Shown in pieces: positions 43,236-56,243 of a DNA stretch of 64,000 nucleotides. Position 1 is the stretch's first letter. Each line of letters opens with the position of its first letter. The notes under the pieces are model-generated. The model was not told the DNA's origin, did not search any database, and worked only from the letters and a program-made list of their open reading frames with translations. The DNA lies in contig CM074865.1 of NCBI GenBank assembly GCA_037501455.1, forward strand, positions 82,968,501 through 83,032,500, in the 5' to 3' direction. A program made the translations under genes and the position numbers. This DNA comes from Lantana camara (Eukaryota; Streptophyta; Magnoliopsida; Lamiales; Verbenaceae).

Positions 43236-45881
43236 TGTAGCACCCACACGTAGGGCCACATCCCCCGCACCATAATCCGAACCCGAATACGAAATGGAAT
43301 GTCCGTACCCGAATCCGAATCATAGCGAACGGGAGACCAAACACACACACTAGGCTAGGCGGGAAGCGAATAAATAAAAGCAACAAACAAAACCATCACA
43401 GATATATATATAGATACCAACTCACACCTATCCATATAGTATTTACATATAAGTACCAACACGTCCTGTACAAAAGCCATCAAGGCTCGAACAAAATAAT
43501 CAATAAGTATATACAAATCCAGGCTGTACAACTACAAAATAATAAAGTGCAAGTATGTAAATGCACCTAACGAGACCTAGACTGACAAGTGCAAAAGGAA
43601 GACACACTTCTCCGCCTAGCTCACGCTCCCAAAAACCTGCAACTAAAAGAGTAAACGAGGAGTCAGTCAACTGACTGAGTGAGGGGGCTAACGCACACCC
43701 ACACCCTAAATAAATATAGAGCAGAGCACAAAGCAAAGGGTGAGATTATGAACCGGAATAGGTTTTACAAACTAAAACTTTTCCAAAACAAATACATATA
43801 CGTTAAAACATTTCATAAACACTATCCCGATTCATACTTCTCAACATACATACAAAACATAATGCTCGGCGAGAACGAGCTTCCAACCTTTACTCCTCAG
43901 AACAAACAAAACAGAAATCATACACTCTCCTCTACACCAATGATGGAAGAGCCACCGGCGGCCCTAACCATCCAAACATATACAGACTCACGAGGGGTAG
44001 CGAGCCCACATCGTGCCCTCCCCGGTTTTTACGCCGAAGGCATCGAAATATCACACCTTCCCAAACTCCCAGGGGTCGCGTGTGATATATCGGATGGAGA
44101 CTACGCACAGGCCGAACCTCGACGGCCCGAACCGTCCCGAGGGTTCCTTACCCGTAGCTCCTTGGATCCACACATACAAATCATATCATAACAAATGCCA
44201 AATCTTTCATGGCGATCTCGCTAACAGAATTGTAAAGTCTTTTCCAAAACATAGCTTACATAGGCTTATTTAATATCTTTTCCCAAAACAAAGTTGTTCA
44301 CAAGATCATAAACGTATTCTAATCAACACATACATATCTATATATATAATATATAGTCACATGCACGGCTTGAAAACATCACATAAGGCTTTAGGTCGCT
44401 TAGCTAATAAAATTCCTAAACCTCACCTTGTGCGTGACCAAAAACGAGCAGACGTGAACAAGCTACGCCTCGGGCTCGTCAACTGGAACCTCCTCTGAAA
44501 AGAAAACACGAGAGCCCAAGACTTAGACTCTATATGAACCAAAGAAGACGCTCGGCAAAATGCATGATTCATGTTCGCATATAAAATGTTACAATTAAAT
44601 CATATAATTGCATAATTATAACACAACATATATGTTTACAATTTATTAAGCAAAACAATCAAATTATAACAATTAACATGCAAAAGAAAAGCATTTAGAG
44701 TCATACAAATGCATAAATAAGGTAAAGAGAAGCAGTGGCAGCTTCTAGGTCTTGAATTCTCCAAAGGGGAAAATCCACCCCCATGGATTTTTCCAAAAGG
44801 GAAAATCCACCCCCATGGATTTTTCCAGAGCTACTGCCTCAAATCCACCCCCGCGGATTTTTTTCAAAGGAAAAATCCACCCCCGCGGATTTGATCCAGT
44901 AGAACGGGTTTGGGCATGGGAACGGCCGTTCCCGTTCCCAGTACAAACTGGGAACGGTCGTTCCCACTCTCGGTCATGAACAGTAAAGGCCTGGGAACGG
45001 TCGTTCCCAGTTTAAAACTGGGGCGGGAACGGCCGTTACGGCCTAGTTCGAAAAGCTGGAGCAGAGTTTTAACACAGAAAACAGGGGAAGCTCCAAATTT
45101 TGCCAAAAATGGCCAAAATTCATCCCTTAAAATTGCCACAACCTCTCAAAATGCACAAACAAATCAAATAAATCATGCTTGACATATAAACACTCAAATA
45201 ACTCAAGAAAACGGAATTAAAATGCATGATCAAGGGAATGAAAAACTCAAGCTAAAAACATGATCATCAATTAATGCTCCACCAACCAAGGATGAAATGC
45301 AATAAATACAACATATACAACATATATAACTCATATAAGAAGCTAGGGATCAAGTACAACAAGCAAAGAGCAAGTATTCACATAAATAGCTAAACCCTTA
45401 CTATTCACGTAGGGAAGCAAAGGCACACCAAACTCACTCCAAACTCAGAAATTAAACCATAGAAATGACAAGCACGACGAGGGGATTCCGAAACATACCT
45501 AAGTTCGAGAAAAGACGAAGAAACGAGAGAGTTATTGGCTTGGGAAGTTGGAATGATCAACCTTGGGGTTTTGGCTCTCTTGCTTGGCTTGTTGTTGCTG
45601 AACGTAATGAAGGAAAAAGGAAGAATGGTTCAGCCTTTAAGGCTGGACCGGTTCGGTTCACGGGTTCGGTTCAAGGTTTCCGGTTCAAGTTGGTTCGGTT
45701 CAACAAATACGGGTTCAAATAAGGCCAACTCAAATTAAAACGAATAAAACACATGCAACATTCATTCACATAATTCATATAAGTTCAAATAATTTAAAAT
45801 AGTCCTATACAAATAATCTAAAACGCAAATAATATTAAATCACATAATTTACCTGTACCGACTGTGAGTCGGGGTGTCACA
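43236..45881 (-). mobile_element. Solo LTR D, nested in A, opposite orientation
   Basis: On the plus strand it starts TGTAGCACCC and ends GGGTGTCACA; on the minus strand that is TGTGACACCCCGACTCACAG to GGGTGCTACA. The duplication AAAAA flanks it (43231-43235, 45882-45886). It is 2646 bases long, with no coding capacity. Minus-strand order: leader-like part, donor AG|GTATGT (45498), hairpin cluster 45040-44752, acceptor TTTTCTTTTCAG (ends 44495), distal module. Confidence 0.85.
44752..45040. repeat. Hairpin cluster of LTR D (two motif types)
   Basis: Four copies of AAATCCACCCCC(A/G)(T/C)GGATTT lie between 44771 and 44893. Next to them is a second motif: GGGAACGGCCGTTCCC (44918-44933, perfect 16-base palindrome), GTTCCCAGT/ACTGGGAAC (44934-44955), GGGAACGGTCGTTCCC (44950-44965) and CTGGGAACGGTCGTTCCCAG (44991-45010). 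Confidence 0.9.
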
Positions 45882-47403
45882 AAAAATGACCCTATATACA
45901 ATCAATGTGCAAAGTTTACGCCAAAATGTATAATATACGTATTTAGAGTCTTTTCTCGAGTAAATGATTTCAAATGTAAGCCTTTTCTTTATGAATCCTA
46001 CCTTATATTTTGGCGAGAGCATGCTAATGAATGCACGGGCCCGGGACCTAGAACATGTGGCTATCCGGGGAGGCAAGGGCCGACGGTGATCCCATGTGCT
46101 AGTCCCAACTATTTAACAAAGACCGGACCTCGCTAGGAGATTAGCGTGGAATGGTAGTTGAGCGCCCTTGGGGGATTCATGTACCCCCCTGGGTCAATGC
46201 AAGAGGTGGTCGGGCCTTGCAAACCCATCCACCACCCGGAGGAAAAAGGTGTATATGTATGATTATGATCATGAATGTATGTGCACAAAAGACATGTACG
46301 GTAACTAATGAATTATGATATGTTTACACGAGGAGAAAGTTGGAGATAATGCACGCCCATTCGTCGGGCCTTAAACCCTATGATTAATTATGAACGAAAA
46401 TGATAGTCGTAATCCCGTTGATGTCTTCTTTGTTTTGCCACTTGGGAAAAGTCCTTTTCAAACTTCACACGGGATTAAGACTTGCATGTATGTGTTTAAA
46501 TTCCGTTGTATTATATATTACGCCCCGTTTTTATGCCCACCAGTCTCTTTTAGACTGAACCCGGTTTGTTTTCAGTTGTTTTGTGCAGGTTTGGGAGTGC
46601 TAGGCGGGAATACGAGTCGTCTAGTCTTGCATTGGTGTCTAGCATTTCCTTTACACTCATATATACTTGTTCGTATTACTTTCGTATTATGTTCATGTAT
46701 GGAGCGTTGCGTTTTGTTTGGGGCCATGATGGCTACTGTACAGGTTGTAAGTGTTGGTACCTATATGTAAATACAATATGTATTGATATATGTTGATACC
46801 TATAAGTATATATGTTGAATTGTTTCCGCTTTATTTATTGCAACTCTGATTTTTTCTATATTCCTTTGTTGAATGGTCTAAGGGTTAGCTCCCGACTAGC
46901 TTACCGTGTGTGTTGTGTCCCCGTTCGCCGTGATTTGGCATGTGTATGGATTTCCCATTTCATATACGGGTCGGGTCTCGGTGCGGGAGATGTGGTGCCT
47001 TACGCTCAGGCGCTACATTCCAAGGTATATGTGTTTATATATGTGCAATTATGAATGAATTGATGTAGGATCTAGGGGTATGTGATTCTTGCTTTATAAC
47101 TTGAATCTTTGTGTGTATATGCTTGAATATATGGTAATCTTTGAATGCTATACTTCATTGTTGGTATTCTTGGAGCAAGAATGTGCATATATGGGTATAA
47201 GTATAAGTATATGTATATATATACATGTGGTTTTGTTGGATAAATGATGATTTGGTGATGATATGTGTATATATGTATGAATTGTGGTGTATTTTGATGC
47301 ATATTAGTGTATGAATTGATCCGGATATGATTTGGGGTGGTTTTGGAACATTACCCGTCGAACCCCTGCTCCTTGGCCAAGGATTTTCGGAGAAGATGAC
47401 CCA

Positions 47404-47525
47404 ACATGGCCGTGTCCAACCTCAGTTCATTTACACATGGCCATGTCAATGCTTCGAGTTGGAATTTTTTTTTATTCCGACACGGCCATGTCAGCTCCCA
47501 GGCCAATTTTGACACGGCCGTACCG
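47404..47525. repeat. Hairpin cluster of L1 (ACATGGCCATGT type)
   Basis: ACATGGCCGTGT (47404-47415), ACATGGCCATGT (47435-47446, perfect 12-base palindrome), GACACGGCCATGTC (47479-47492) and GACACGGCCGTAC (47511-47523). Confidence 0.85.
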
Positions 47526-48784
47526 ACTTTGTTTGAGTTCCGATTGGCCTAATTTTTGGGCTGTAGAAAATTTGTTCAGTGTAGAACATTCTCCAATTTG
47601 AATCATCTTAAAATTCCTTTTGGTTTCTGAGATATGATGGTCTGAAAATTGTGTGGCCACTTCGCCAAAATTCTGCATTGGTCCAACTTCAAACCTATGC
47701 CATTTTCACCTCGCTTTGAATCAGGATTCGGGCCACATACCATTGAAAAGGCCTATTTGTCTAGTTTCATTTCCAATAAACAAAACTTAATTCCAACTTC
47801 TAGAACTTGAGATATCATCAATTTTCTACAGTTTGTGCATTTCCGAAAAACTGTCAACTTTCGCCAAAATCCATCTTCTTGCATTCCTTTCACCCTCTTG
47901 ACTTCCGTATGCATTTTGATTGGTTTATTTTGCTTCAACTTGTATTTATGATATGCTATGATGTGCTTATGAACGTTATGGCTTGATTTGTGTTGGACAG
48001 ACGTGACATATATGCACAAATATTTAAATGCTACAATGTAACTCTTCTTGAAACCTTTAATGAATTTCTTTCACCTCTAATTGATTCATATGCTTAGTTA
48101 ACATGTTATATTATGTTCTAGGTTGTATATTTTAAATTTACGGCCTAATTGGAATGCTCGTTTTTTAATTATGAACTCATATGTTTTTATATATTACCTT
48201 GTTTCGCTTCCTTTGTATTCGTTGCCCCTTATATGAACTTTAACTTTAGGAATTCCTAATGTATGCTATTATAAGCATTGTAAACATGTTTAAATATGTG
48301 CTATGAATACTATATGAAGATTATGACTCCAATTGTTATGGTTCATGAAAGATATGGAATTAATGAACATGAACACTCTCATAGCTCATCATTATTGCTC
48401 GTGCATATCATATCATGTTCATTTCATTGCCGTGCGTCATATATGGTTCATATGGAGTCTCAAGTCTCACGAATGCACTGTGTTATTTCTTGTACAGTTT
48501 TCTCCAGGGCAGAGACGTGTCGGGTTCATAGGTTAACTGCAAGTCTTTTTTTATTTTGGTATTGTTTGGTAAGGTGTAACAGGTGGGTTTCTCTTCTATT
48601 AGTTATAATTGACCCGATATATCCAACGTGAAAGATTTAAGCCAAAGTATTATTTAAATATATATATATATATATCAAGTCTTTTCAAAAGAGTAAATTA
48701 TTTCCAATGTAAAGCCTTTCTTTATGTATTCCCTACCTTATGATTTTGGCGAAAGCATGATTATGAACGCACGGGCCCAGGGAC

Positions 48785-50612
48785 TGTTGGAAAATAGGAA
48801 TCAGAAAGCAGCGGAATTTAAAAAAAAAATTCCAACAAAAGGATCGAATACTCGCAATCGTGAATCCAAATTCGTAGAGATTAGAAACTTACTTTTCAAT
48901 AATCTTTCTTGAAGCGTTTCAAGCCACATCCCCTCTCCCTGGTAAAGCTCGAATCTTCAAAACTTCTAACTTGAAGCTCTCTAGAGATAGTCCACCAACT
49001 TGACTACAATCTAACTAGTAAGGATGCTAGTTCTCTAGTTAGTGCTTAGGCTTAACCTAGGGTTTATTTTATCTTGGAGAAAGGATGGTGTTCAACACAT
49101 GAACGAAAAAGAGATCATCAATCACCCTCGAGCTCCCCTATCTATAATTGGGATGAGTGGCAGAAAATCCTAGTCCTTATAGACTAGGGTTTTGGTCCCT
49201 CTCTCCTATTACTTGATCATCAAGTAATTTTAAACTTTGACTTCAAATCAACTTTTAAAAGAGCTAAAAAATATCCAAACTCCTTTTGGATAATATTATA
49301 CTTTATTTATTTATTAATAAATAAATAACTTATTTATTTATCTAATTAATTAAACATATTATTTTTCTCCAAAATAAGACTTTCTTTTAAATTCAAAATT
49401 AAACCAAAGTCTATTAAATAATTAACACATTAATTATTTAATGTACAAATGATTATACACGTGTGGAACCCTCTTGGCTCGATTAACTCGTTTAATCTTT
49501 TTAAAGCCTTAACTCATGTAACCAAGTTGTTGTGTGTGACCCTCTAGGTTCTCAATTCAATTAGCAGTGACCCTAATTAATTAATTCACTAATTAATTAA
49601 TCAGTCCACAGATTAAACGACCATAGTCTAGCAACAGGTGTTTAACCCCTAGCTGAATTGGAATGTCTTGATTCGACAGAACCTTTAAGTCATTGATTCA
49701 TGTGAGATACAATCCTCCTACTTACTATCTCTCAACGAAGATCTAGGGTAAGGGAATAATCAGAACCCTAGTAATCTGGTCTTAAAGCTAAGTGCATTTG
49801 ATATCCATTTGATCTCAATCCAAGAAACCCTTTTCTTGATGTCTTGATCTACTGCCTTGGCCAAGGACTCCATATGGAATATGAATGACTTACACAATAA
49901 GAGATCACCTTTGCAAATGCAAGTGTAGGTCCTTTCTTGATTCTCATTCACTTTCATGAGTCACTTGTGCAGCCCCAGCATAAGCCTTGAATCAGTTGTC
50001 TAAGGCGACACCCTTTAAAGCTTATACTTAAGACTACAGAGTTAACTCATAAAGTGAGATGGAACCTCAAGTCTAAGGATTAATTAATCACATCAATGAC
50101 TCATGAGATATTTCCTAATCTGGAAGTTTTCATTTCCTGAAATAGAAACTTCCTTTCCCGTTTAGGAATCTTCTCACACGGGGCACCTTAGTGAACTTAC
50201 TTATTGAAGTAAGCACCCTCATATATCACGCACGTATCAACTATACACTTTGCACCTCCATGAAACAAGGTGGTCCTTCTTAAGGGCGTGATCCCACAAG
50301 CAAGCCTTAGAGGAGTCAGATTGACACTTCCACTGTCTGTAGGACTCATCGGCTTGGAGTATTTTACTAATCATGACTTATGTGATCTAGGGCTCGTTTC
50401 ATGAACCATTTCACCTAAATGGTAGAGTCCTAAAGTCATCAGGATTAGGGGAGTTCTCATGCATGCACAGCTAAAGTAAAGGCATACCAAACAAGAGCAT
50501 ATAAAGAAGTGTTGCCTCAATTCGTTATTTTATTTAAAGATTGTTTGTGAATATAATAAGGAAAAGTATAAAGCGGATATACAATCGGCTTTCTAGGGCA
50601 CTATTTCTAACA
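48785..50612 (+). mobile_element. Solo LTR of a different (copia-like) family, nested in L1
   Basis: It starts TGTTGGAAAATAGG, ends CTATTTCTAACA, and is flanked by GGGAC on both sides (48780-48784, 50613-50617). It is 1828 bases, AT-rich, and without a frame. TGTTGGAA...CTAACA ends are usual for long-LTR copia (SIRE-type) elements; the lineage is inference. Confidence 0.8.
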
Positions 50613-51674
50613 GGGACTTGATGCATGTGGCTATCTGGGGAGGCAAGGGCCAACGGTGATCCAGTGTGCTAGTCCCATGGACCCCCACTAGTCGTACTGA
50701 TTAGGAGACGCGTTCTCCTGGATGGGTCCCCCCGGGGCACCGGTTACACCATCAGGAGGAACAAAACTTGTTAGTGGCATGGGTTCGCCCATGGTCCACC
50801 AGGATAATATCTTTCACTGCGCATGGTAGACGCGATTCTAACCGGAGGAGAAAGGAGTAAATATTATAAATGAATGAATGAATGATTATGATTATGATTA
50901 TGATGATGAAAGATTATGAATGAATATTGCATGATAAAAAATGAATGAAAAAATGGATTATGCACACACGAGGAGAAGGTTGGAGAATTCGCCCACTCGC
51001 CAGGGCTCACGTATTGACCTCATGAACGAATGAATGAAATTGATCGTTGTAATCCCGAGCGTTGTTTTCCTTTGTTTTTACCCACTTGGGAAATATCTTA
51101 AAAACCTCGCACCGGATTATAGCTTGCATGTGTGGGTGTTTAAATTATGCGATATTATTATAATATGCCCTGTTTTATACCTACTAGTTTCTTAAAGACT
51201 GAACCCGGCTTTATTTTTAGTTTTCTTTTGCAGGTGTTGGAGTGCTAGGTGGGATTTTGAGTCTGTCGAGTCCTGTGGTTAAGTCGAAGTCTTTTCACAC
51301 GCATATTGTAAATTGTATAAGTTATACGATGAATGTATGAAATGTTATGATTATGTTGCATTGATTCAAGACAGGCTTCTAGGGATAGATTGAACCCGTG
51401 ATTTAATATTTATGTTCAAAATTTCGGGACTAGGTATCTATGCTAGTTGAACCCGTCACTCCTCGCTTATATTATACTTGAGTATATTTTTTGCTTTCGC
51501 ACGTGCATTTATTATGCTGAATTGCTTATTTGGTTTCGAAAGTTAGCTCCCGCCTAGCATAGCGAGTGAGTAAAACCCCATTTGCCGTGACTTGGCACGT
51601 GTATGGACTTTTCATTTCATATACGGGTCGGGTCTTAGTGCGGGGAATGTGGCGTCTCACGCTCGGATGCTACA

Positions 51675-54600
51675 TCCTTAAGTGGTATCAGAGCCCTACG
51701 TTAGAAAATCGGGGTTTCTAGCATCGTGTCGTGTTAAGTCTAGGTTGTACGGCATAGGAACAACTTGTCAACGTGTGCACCGTATTGATCATGAGTATTG
51801 TTATTGAAACTTGATGTGGAAATTCATTGCTAAATGTGCTTAACTTAAATTTTGTTGACTTATGTGTGGCATTTTGCATCAAATACGTGCTCTTGGTGCT
51901 TATTACATGTCATATGCACTTACTAACCGGCATGCATTTATATTTGAGATGAGTTGTGATTGTAGGATATTCTTACAACATCAAACCCGCGGCCAATTCT
52001 CACGATCACAATAATTCACCACAAGCTCTTCTTTCAGGTGTGGATGATTTAAAGAAAACTCTTGGGATTTAGAGGAATCCGGGTAATTGGTGATTCTTAC
52101 GACAAGGTTATAAGGTGGGAGTTCAAGATAGAGGTGGGAACTAAACCATGGGTGAAGACTCGGCATGGATAAGAAATCGAGCCCATCAAGACAATGAAGT
52201 GATTGGAAATTTGTGGAGAAGTCAAGATAGAAACCACAAGGGAGGATGTCAGTTCTCGGTAAAGCTTTGAAGATCAACCATTATGATGCAGAATCTATGC
52301 CTTGCTCTTATGGGGTTTCTATTGGTAGTAGCTTTACTCAGGTTGAAGGCCGTGTCTTGCCAATTCCTAAGCTTAAAATCAAGAAAGAAGATATCTTCAT
52401 TAGGAATGGAAGATAGGAATCGAATTAGGAAGAAGTTAAAGAAAGTCAATCAACATGGTGAATACAAACCTATGGAAGATAAAGAGGCTAGAAGTTCTAT
52501 TTTCGATCGGATTGGAGTTTATTTCCAAATCCAAGTTGAATTATCATGTTGTGAGGTCGAATTGAGAGTTATGGAAACGATAAAAAAAGGCAAAGAGCTT
52601 TTGGAGGAAATTGTGTGATCAAGTGTAAATAGTTGGAGAACAAGTCCTTCAACTAATTTGAACTCTCGAGAGTAATTGAGGGAACTGCGATGAAGGTGAC
52701 AACAATGGTAAAGATGCAGACGATATTTGGAGACTGATACTTGGAAGGAAGTCAAAACATCAATCCCATGGGCGTAGAAGAATTTAGGTTCAAGAAATCA
52801 CAATCTTGGACTATGGAGACATATAAGTTGATACAAGAAAATTTTGAGGATTTAAAGACCATGGTAAAACAAGAAATGAACAACTCGAGGCAAGTCGTAA
52901 TTAGAGAAATGAAGAATGAGTTGTCGAGCTAAAGCTTACCATTCCGGTGACAGGTGTATTACATTAATGGCACGTGCATCATGCATCGCTTTAAATTATT
53001 TACATTCCTTCGTTTATATGCGCATCCCTAACTGATATAATTACTCCAAAGTGTTGCATCTTTACTTGTTTGCAAGTGTACTATATGCATTGGCATCTTA
53101 ACCCAACATCCATTGTTAAGTGTCTATTTGATAGGAAATTCCGCCACCTCACCTATCAGAAGTTATATCAACAGAGTCTGGTTTGAATCAACAAGAGAAG
53201 AAATATTTGGGCTGCAAAGTGTGGCTTGAAAAGGAAAAGAAGAAATATGGAGGCTCGGAAAAGTAGAACCGGAGGTGGGAATTTATGAAGTGGAATGATA
53301 TTCCTTCTAATCACTTCAATGTGAATAATATACAGAATAAATTCTCTCACAAGGGTTGCACATTCCAAGGAAGATGACTTCGGGGAAATAAAGAACTCCG
53401 AATAAGGGATAGGCTGGTGGAGAGAGTCCAACAGGTGAAGGCAGAACTTTTAAGGGGGAGAGCACGACCAAGAAACAAACTTGAACTACAAGGTCGTGCT
53501 CAAAGAAGTGGTTGTGCTCAAAGAAGTGTTTTAGTGTGAACAATGGAAATGCAAACCGTGGAAGATATGAAAGTTCTAATGATGATAGGAAAACGAATGG
53601 AACGGCCTTATTAATTAAACCTTCAAACTGGAAGTTAAGCTACCAAACTCGGGTTGAAGATTACTATGGGGTAATGAAGAGATTAGCTCGATCGACATTT
53701 ATACGAATGAAATTCGGATCCTGAAGATGATGGAATTATGAAGAAGTTTCTGTTGAACTTTTAGGTTAGTTCTGGAGAAAGAAAACCGGATCAAAGTATT
53801 ATATTCCGGGATGGTGACAATGAAGGTAAATTCAATTAAGTATTGAAGGATTCGAACGACCTAACAAAATAAAATCCTTAATAAGTCGTCAGTCATCTTT
53901 CCATAATAACTTGGAAAGCTTTAAGACGAGAAGAATCGAACAAGGGTAATTATTGAAGGACATGGATCAAACCTCAAGAATCATCAAGGAAGTTTTATTT
54001 TCGGTTAAAGAATTGAATGGGTTGGAACTGAAGGCATGCTTAAAGGCTTGAAGGGAATGAAGGCTCCAAGAAAAGATCGAGTTAAAATTTGGGGAACCGA
54101 TGGTCTCAACTCGATTTGGAAAGAATTTATGAGGAAGACGGTGACAGTTATTCTGAAGGTTTATTTATATTCCAAGGACTTTACCAAATTAAAGAAGATA
54201 ACTTTGGGAGAGGATCAAAATGGAAATCGAGAATTGGGTCAACCAAGGGTCCGTCTATCCTTCCACTCAAGCACACACTAAAGAATGAGAGATGAGTAGG
54301 AAATTGGTCCACCTAGGGATCAAATCCTCCAATCGCATTACAAACTACCAACTTCCAATCTCATTGCTACGGTGAACAGTATATTAAACATCCATGGCAT
54401 ATGCATGCGCGCAACTTTAGTTCGAATAACTTCATGATACTATGTGTGCGTTGATCGCTTGTCGTATTAACTACTCTTGTATGAATGATACTTGATTTAT
54501 TTGATATTTCTTACCTGTCCCTTGTGTGGTATTTACGTGCTCGTTTATTTATCTGTTCTCTTGGGTTGTTTTTGTATTTATATGCATAGTCTGTTAGCTT

Positions 54601-54874
54601 CTATATTTTAATTTTTACTCTAATATTTATAAAATTTCTCAAATAGATCCTACATATTTTATTTTAATATGTAATCTTTGTTTCTATATTGTCCATTCTT
54701 GATAATATTTCGTCGTAAACCATGATTTTTCATTTTCTTTTTTTTTTCAATAAGAATTTACATAGTATTTATAATTTTTATTTATTTCTTTTGTATATCA
54801 TTTCTATTTTTTTTTTTTATATTCTTTCATAATTCTTTGAAATTTTTTTATTTATAAATGTTTTGTCTAATTTT
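51675..54874 (+). mobile_element. Residual internal region of the L1 element
   Basis: It begins with the primer-binding site (51683-51694). The rest is purine-rich sequence with short scattered frames (for example 52283-52618, 111 codons) that show no gag, protease, integrase, reverse transcriptase or RNase H motif. AAGGGGGAGAG (53452-53462) looks like a polypurine tract, but no LTR start follows it. A 15-base direct repeat (GTGCTCAAAGAAGTG) lies at about 53495-53526. No 3' LTR was found, so the right end of the element is lost or outside recognisable range. Either a non-autonomous element or an extensively decayed one. Confidence 0.5.
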
Positions 54875-54930
54875 ATGAGAAAATGGGAAATGTCATATTT
54901 CTATATATGCTTTCGGTTAACTTTAAATCA
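54875..54930. repeat. Dispersed repeat R2, truncated copy
   Basis: GGGAAATGTCATATTTCTATATATGCTTTCGGTTAACTTT matches 15969-16013 and 62131-62185. Confidence 0.6.
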
Positions 54931-55950
54931 TTACCCGTGATACTAGATATAAGTACTTAAAAGAAGCTAAAGGCCGGAGGCCAAACAAATCTATTTTAAG
55001 CATTTAAGAATCCATTCTCGTTTCATAACTCAAGACAAGACAAGAACTCCGCAAGTACGAGTTATCCCAACTTCCCATGACATGACAAGACAAAAACAAA
55101 AACAAAACAAGTTCATCCAAGCTTCAAGTGGAAAAAAGAGACGTGTTCCCTCAAATCCCAAGTCAAGTACGTGCTGAGACGGGGGCTAATTACTCCTACC
55201 CGCTTCTTCGACGGTGGTAGCCGGCTCAAGAGAATTCACTTTCCCCTCGACCTCCCGAGGTTGAGTGTGTCCTCTCAAATGGAAATATGCATAGGAGGTG
55301 TGTCCGCCGACCCCACGGCTGTCCGGAGTCTCCTTACCCATATTTCCGGGGCCCAAACAATTCAAGTACAAGAAATCTATCTTTCAAGACCATTTCTCGC
55401 TACAAGATCCAACGTACCACAAGCTTTTCAAAAACAAAGCAAAATAGAGTATATATACGTATAAAAGCATTTTCAAAGTCTTCCACAAGCGGAACAAGCC
55501 CTCAAAGTGCATATCAAACACATATCTATCATACAATATATATATAGTTCGCATGTGGGCTTCAAAACACATAGGGTTTTAGGTCGAAATAGCTAAAATA
55601 AACAAAACCTCACCTTGAAGTCGGGAAAGAATATGAGAGAGCAAAAAACATCTAAGGTGAAACCCCTTCATCTTCGGGAGGGTCAGCTGAACAAAACAAA
55701 TAACGAGAGGTACTCTTAGACTCAAAATGTACCAAATAGACGCTCGGCATAAGAATGTGAATGTACATGATGCACTTGAAATGCGACAAGGTAGCACTTA
55801 GGGCATATTAGTTCATTTCACGTTTCATGTATCAAAATAAATACTATAAATCATTTAAACATCAAAACAATTCACAATACATGTTAATAGTATGTTGGGA
55901 TCATAATCGGGGTGGGAGGAATTCACAGAAAGCTAACACAAAACACACAG

Positions 55951-56145
55951 GGATGACACGGGTGTGTCACCCACCAAGCATAAAAGACGACACGCCCATG
56001 ACTCAGTACAGGCGTTCCAAGGCCTTGAGACACGGGCATGTTAGGCAGCCAGTTATCCCTGAGACACGAGCGTTTCTCAGGTCAGAAACTTGGCTTCGAG
56101 CCCCTGCACCGAGACACGCCCGTGTCTTGAATGCCCGTGTCATCC
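55951..56145. repeat. Hairpin cluster of LTR B (GACACGCCCGTGTC type)
   Basis: GACACGGGTGTGTC (55954 on), GACACGCCCATGAC, GAGACACGGGCATG, GAGACACGAGCGTTTCTC, and near the end GAGACACGCCCGTGTCTTG followed by GCCCGTGTC. The shared half-sites form short self-complementary words. Confidence 0.8.
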
Positions 56146-56243
56146 CCTGCTGCAGCTTCGTCTCCAAGGATAAAAGCTGAGAAAAATAAGGGAAAAGCAA
56201 GGCCAACAACAAGCACTCAAAGGCAACAACCAAGCATAGATCC

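Larger units (their letters stand above)
41507..47017 (+). mobile_element. Solo LTR A, nested in L1
   Basis: It starts TGTAACGCCCCG and ends AGGCGCTACA. The target duplication TTCCA is at 41502-41506 and 47018-47022. Without the nested LTR D it is 2860 bases. There is no internal region and no second LTR, so it is a solo LTR left by recombination. CT-rich leader-like sequence ends in GAAG|GTAAGC (42264). The hairpin cluster is at 42702-42807, an acceptor-like CTTTTGCACAG ends at 43140, and the distal module is at 46020-47017. Confidence 0.85.
40943..51674 (+). mobile_element. 5' LTR (L1) of a long-LTR retrotransposon, interrupted twice
   Basis: It starts TGTAACGCCCCG and ends GGATGCTACA. Eight bases later TGGTATCAGAGC (51683-51694) is a tRNA-iMet primer-binding site, so this is a 5' LTR in plus orientation. 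Removing solo LTR A (41507-47017) and the solo LTR at 48785-50612 with their duplications leaves about 3.38 kb. The insert at 41507 lies inside the leader-like zone of L1, two bases before its AAG|GT donor-like site (47025). A hairpin cluster built on ACATGGCCATGT words is at 47404-47525. The conserved distal module (GGGGAGGCAAGGGCC, then AGTGCGGGGAATGTGG) is at 50638-51660. Ty3/gypsy affiliation is inferred from end sequence and primer site. Confidence 0.8.

Noticed and set aside
44918..45010. GGGAACGGCCGTTCCC palindromes as operators of a host gene
   Set aside because: They lie deep inside solo LTRs with no adjacent host gene; the family-wide arrangement points to a retroelement feature.
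48657..48676. (TA)n run as a promoter TATA box
   Set aside because: Simple AT repeat within LTR sequence, with no leader or gene downstream in proper distance.
52283..54281. Several short plus-strand frames as a gag or accessory gene
   Set aside because: Charged, low-complexity, interrupted by stops, and without zinc knuckle or other retroelement motif.
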